Positions 63,688 to 64,000 of a stretch of 64,000 nt of DNA are shown here, one piece after another (the stretch's first letter is position 1; each line of letters starts with the position of its first letter). The stretch is from CAWJFP01 sp963842155 (lineage in GTDB: Bacteria; Pseudomonadota; Alphaproteobacteria; JACZXZ01): contig CAWJFP010000006.1 of the NCBI GenBank assembly GCA_963842155.1, positions 1-64,000 on the forward strand, read 5' to 3'. The notes under the pieces are model-generated. The model had not been told where the DNA came from, made no database searches, and was given only the letters and a program-made list of their open reading frames with translations. A program made the position numbers and the translations under genes.

Positions 63688-64000
63688 ATGGAATTGCTCG
63701 CGAGCGTGCTCTTCGGCCCCTTCCTCGCCATGGCGGAGCACCCCACCTTCTTCCTCGAGGTGCTGATCGGCGGGCTGCTCTCGGGCGTCATGTACTCGCT
63801 CGTGGCGCTGGGCTTCGTCCTCATCTACAAGGCCTCGGGCGTCTTCAACTATGCCCAGGGCACCATGGTGCTGTTCGCGGCCCTTACCTTCGTGGGCCAG
63901 CTCGAGCGCGGGCTGCCCCTCTGGCTCGCTCTCCTCGACACCGCCATCGTCATGATCCTGCTCGCCTTCGCGATCGAGCGCGTCGTGCTGCGCCCGCTCG
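63688..64000 (+). CDS. branched-chain ABC importer permease (LivH type), 5' part
   Basis: Reads MELLASVLFGPFLAMAEH, then VLIGGLLSGVMYSLVALGFV and FNYAQGTMVLFAAL, the classical N-terminal LivH motif (FN.AQG..). The frame is open to the window edge. It continues the importer operon. LivM, LivF and the binding protein probably lie beyond the end. Confidence 0.9.
   Translation, partial: MELLASVLFGPFLAMAEHPTFFLEVLIGGLLSGVMYSLVALGFVLIYKASGVFNYAQGTMVLFAALTFVGQLERGLPLWLALLDTAIVMILLAFAIERVVLRPL

Overview
The window joins two unlike pieces of DNA. Bases 1 to about 4,000 look actinobacterial. They hold the start of a SARP/BTAD regulator, a PEBP-family lipoprotein, a long Pro/Gln/Gly-rich single-pass membrane protein, and an Nei-type DNA glycosylase of the mycobacterial kind. 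From about 4,090 to the end the genes are alphaproteobacterial: the lptC-lptA-lptB-rpoN-hpf-ptsN block, DUF1150 beside a small heat-shock protein, CtaA, a NDUFA9-like protein beside UppP, and a FzlA-like GST. Intergenic repeats of rhizobial style are also present. The change falls in a short gene-free stretch after the glycosylase, followed by only the last codons of an ABC ATPase. The simplest reading is a chimeric contig rather than gene transfer. I can place the larger piece only roughly, as a high-GC soil-type member of Hyphomicrobiales or Rhodospirillales.

Layout of the alphaproteobacterial part. 4.0-7.3 kb: ABC-2 exporter, cobS with an alpha-ribazole-phosphatase-like gene, and a SYLF-domain protein. 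7.3-13.2 kb: heme A synthase and an RND efflux pair. 13.2-14.0 kb: infC with a probable AUA start and a tandemly repeated 3' end. 14.2-23.1 kb: envelope glycosyltransferases, an ABHD10-like hydrolase, SDR, GST and crotonase, then a lower-GC glycosyltransferase abutting a dTDP-rhamnose operon whose rfbA is reduced to about 29 codons. 23.4-26.3 kb: a hybrid histidine kinase and an OmpA-family protein. 26.6-33.4 kb: gltD-gst-gltB. 33.6-36.4 kb: uppP, a NDUFA9-like gene, tRNA-Leu(CAG) and a short RNase D. 36.5-43.1 kb: kdsD, lptCAB, rpoN, hpf and ptsN, covering LPS precursor supply, LPS transport and nitrogen/stress control. 43.2-44.1 kb: DUF1150 and Hsp20 behind a sigma-32-like promoter and a possible RNA thermometer.

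The last 20 kb is a catabolic island for aromatic acids handled as CoA thioesters. The first half is a box (aerobic benzoyl-CoA) cluster: boxB, boxC, boxR, a divergent flavodoxin, DUF4863 and an alpha/beta hydrolase. BoxA and BoxD are not in view. Two near-identical palindromic sites in front of boxC and between boxR and the flavodoxin are good BoxR operator candidates. After a 169-bp cloverleaf-like inverted-repeat element comes a second cluster. It encodes an aryl-CoA ligase, a fused FAD-monooxygenase/OYE protein of the 2-aminobenzoyl-CoA or salicylyl-CoA type, an OYE carrying a fibronectin-III tail, an acyl-CoA dehydrogenase, MarR and SDR. Divergent from these lie a thioesterase, RidA, an acyl-CoA synthetase and the first genes of a branched-chain/aromatic-acid ABC importer. 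Together they suggest uptake, CoA activation, dearomatisation and beta-oxidation-like processing of benzoate and probably aminobenzoate.

Four genes of the alphaproteobacterial part (histidine kinase, gst, gltD, boxC) carry five frame breaks. Each is repaired by removing one base, which can be read as an extra G on the coding strand. Two genes of the actinobacterial part need one base added. These look more like sequence errors than five real pseudogene lesions.
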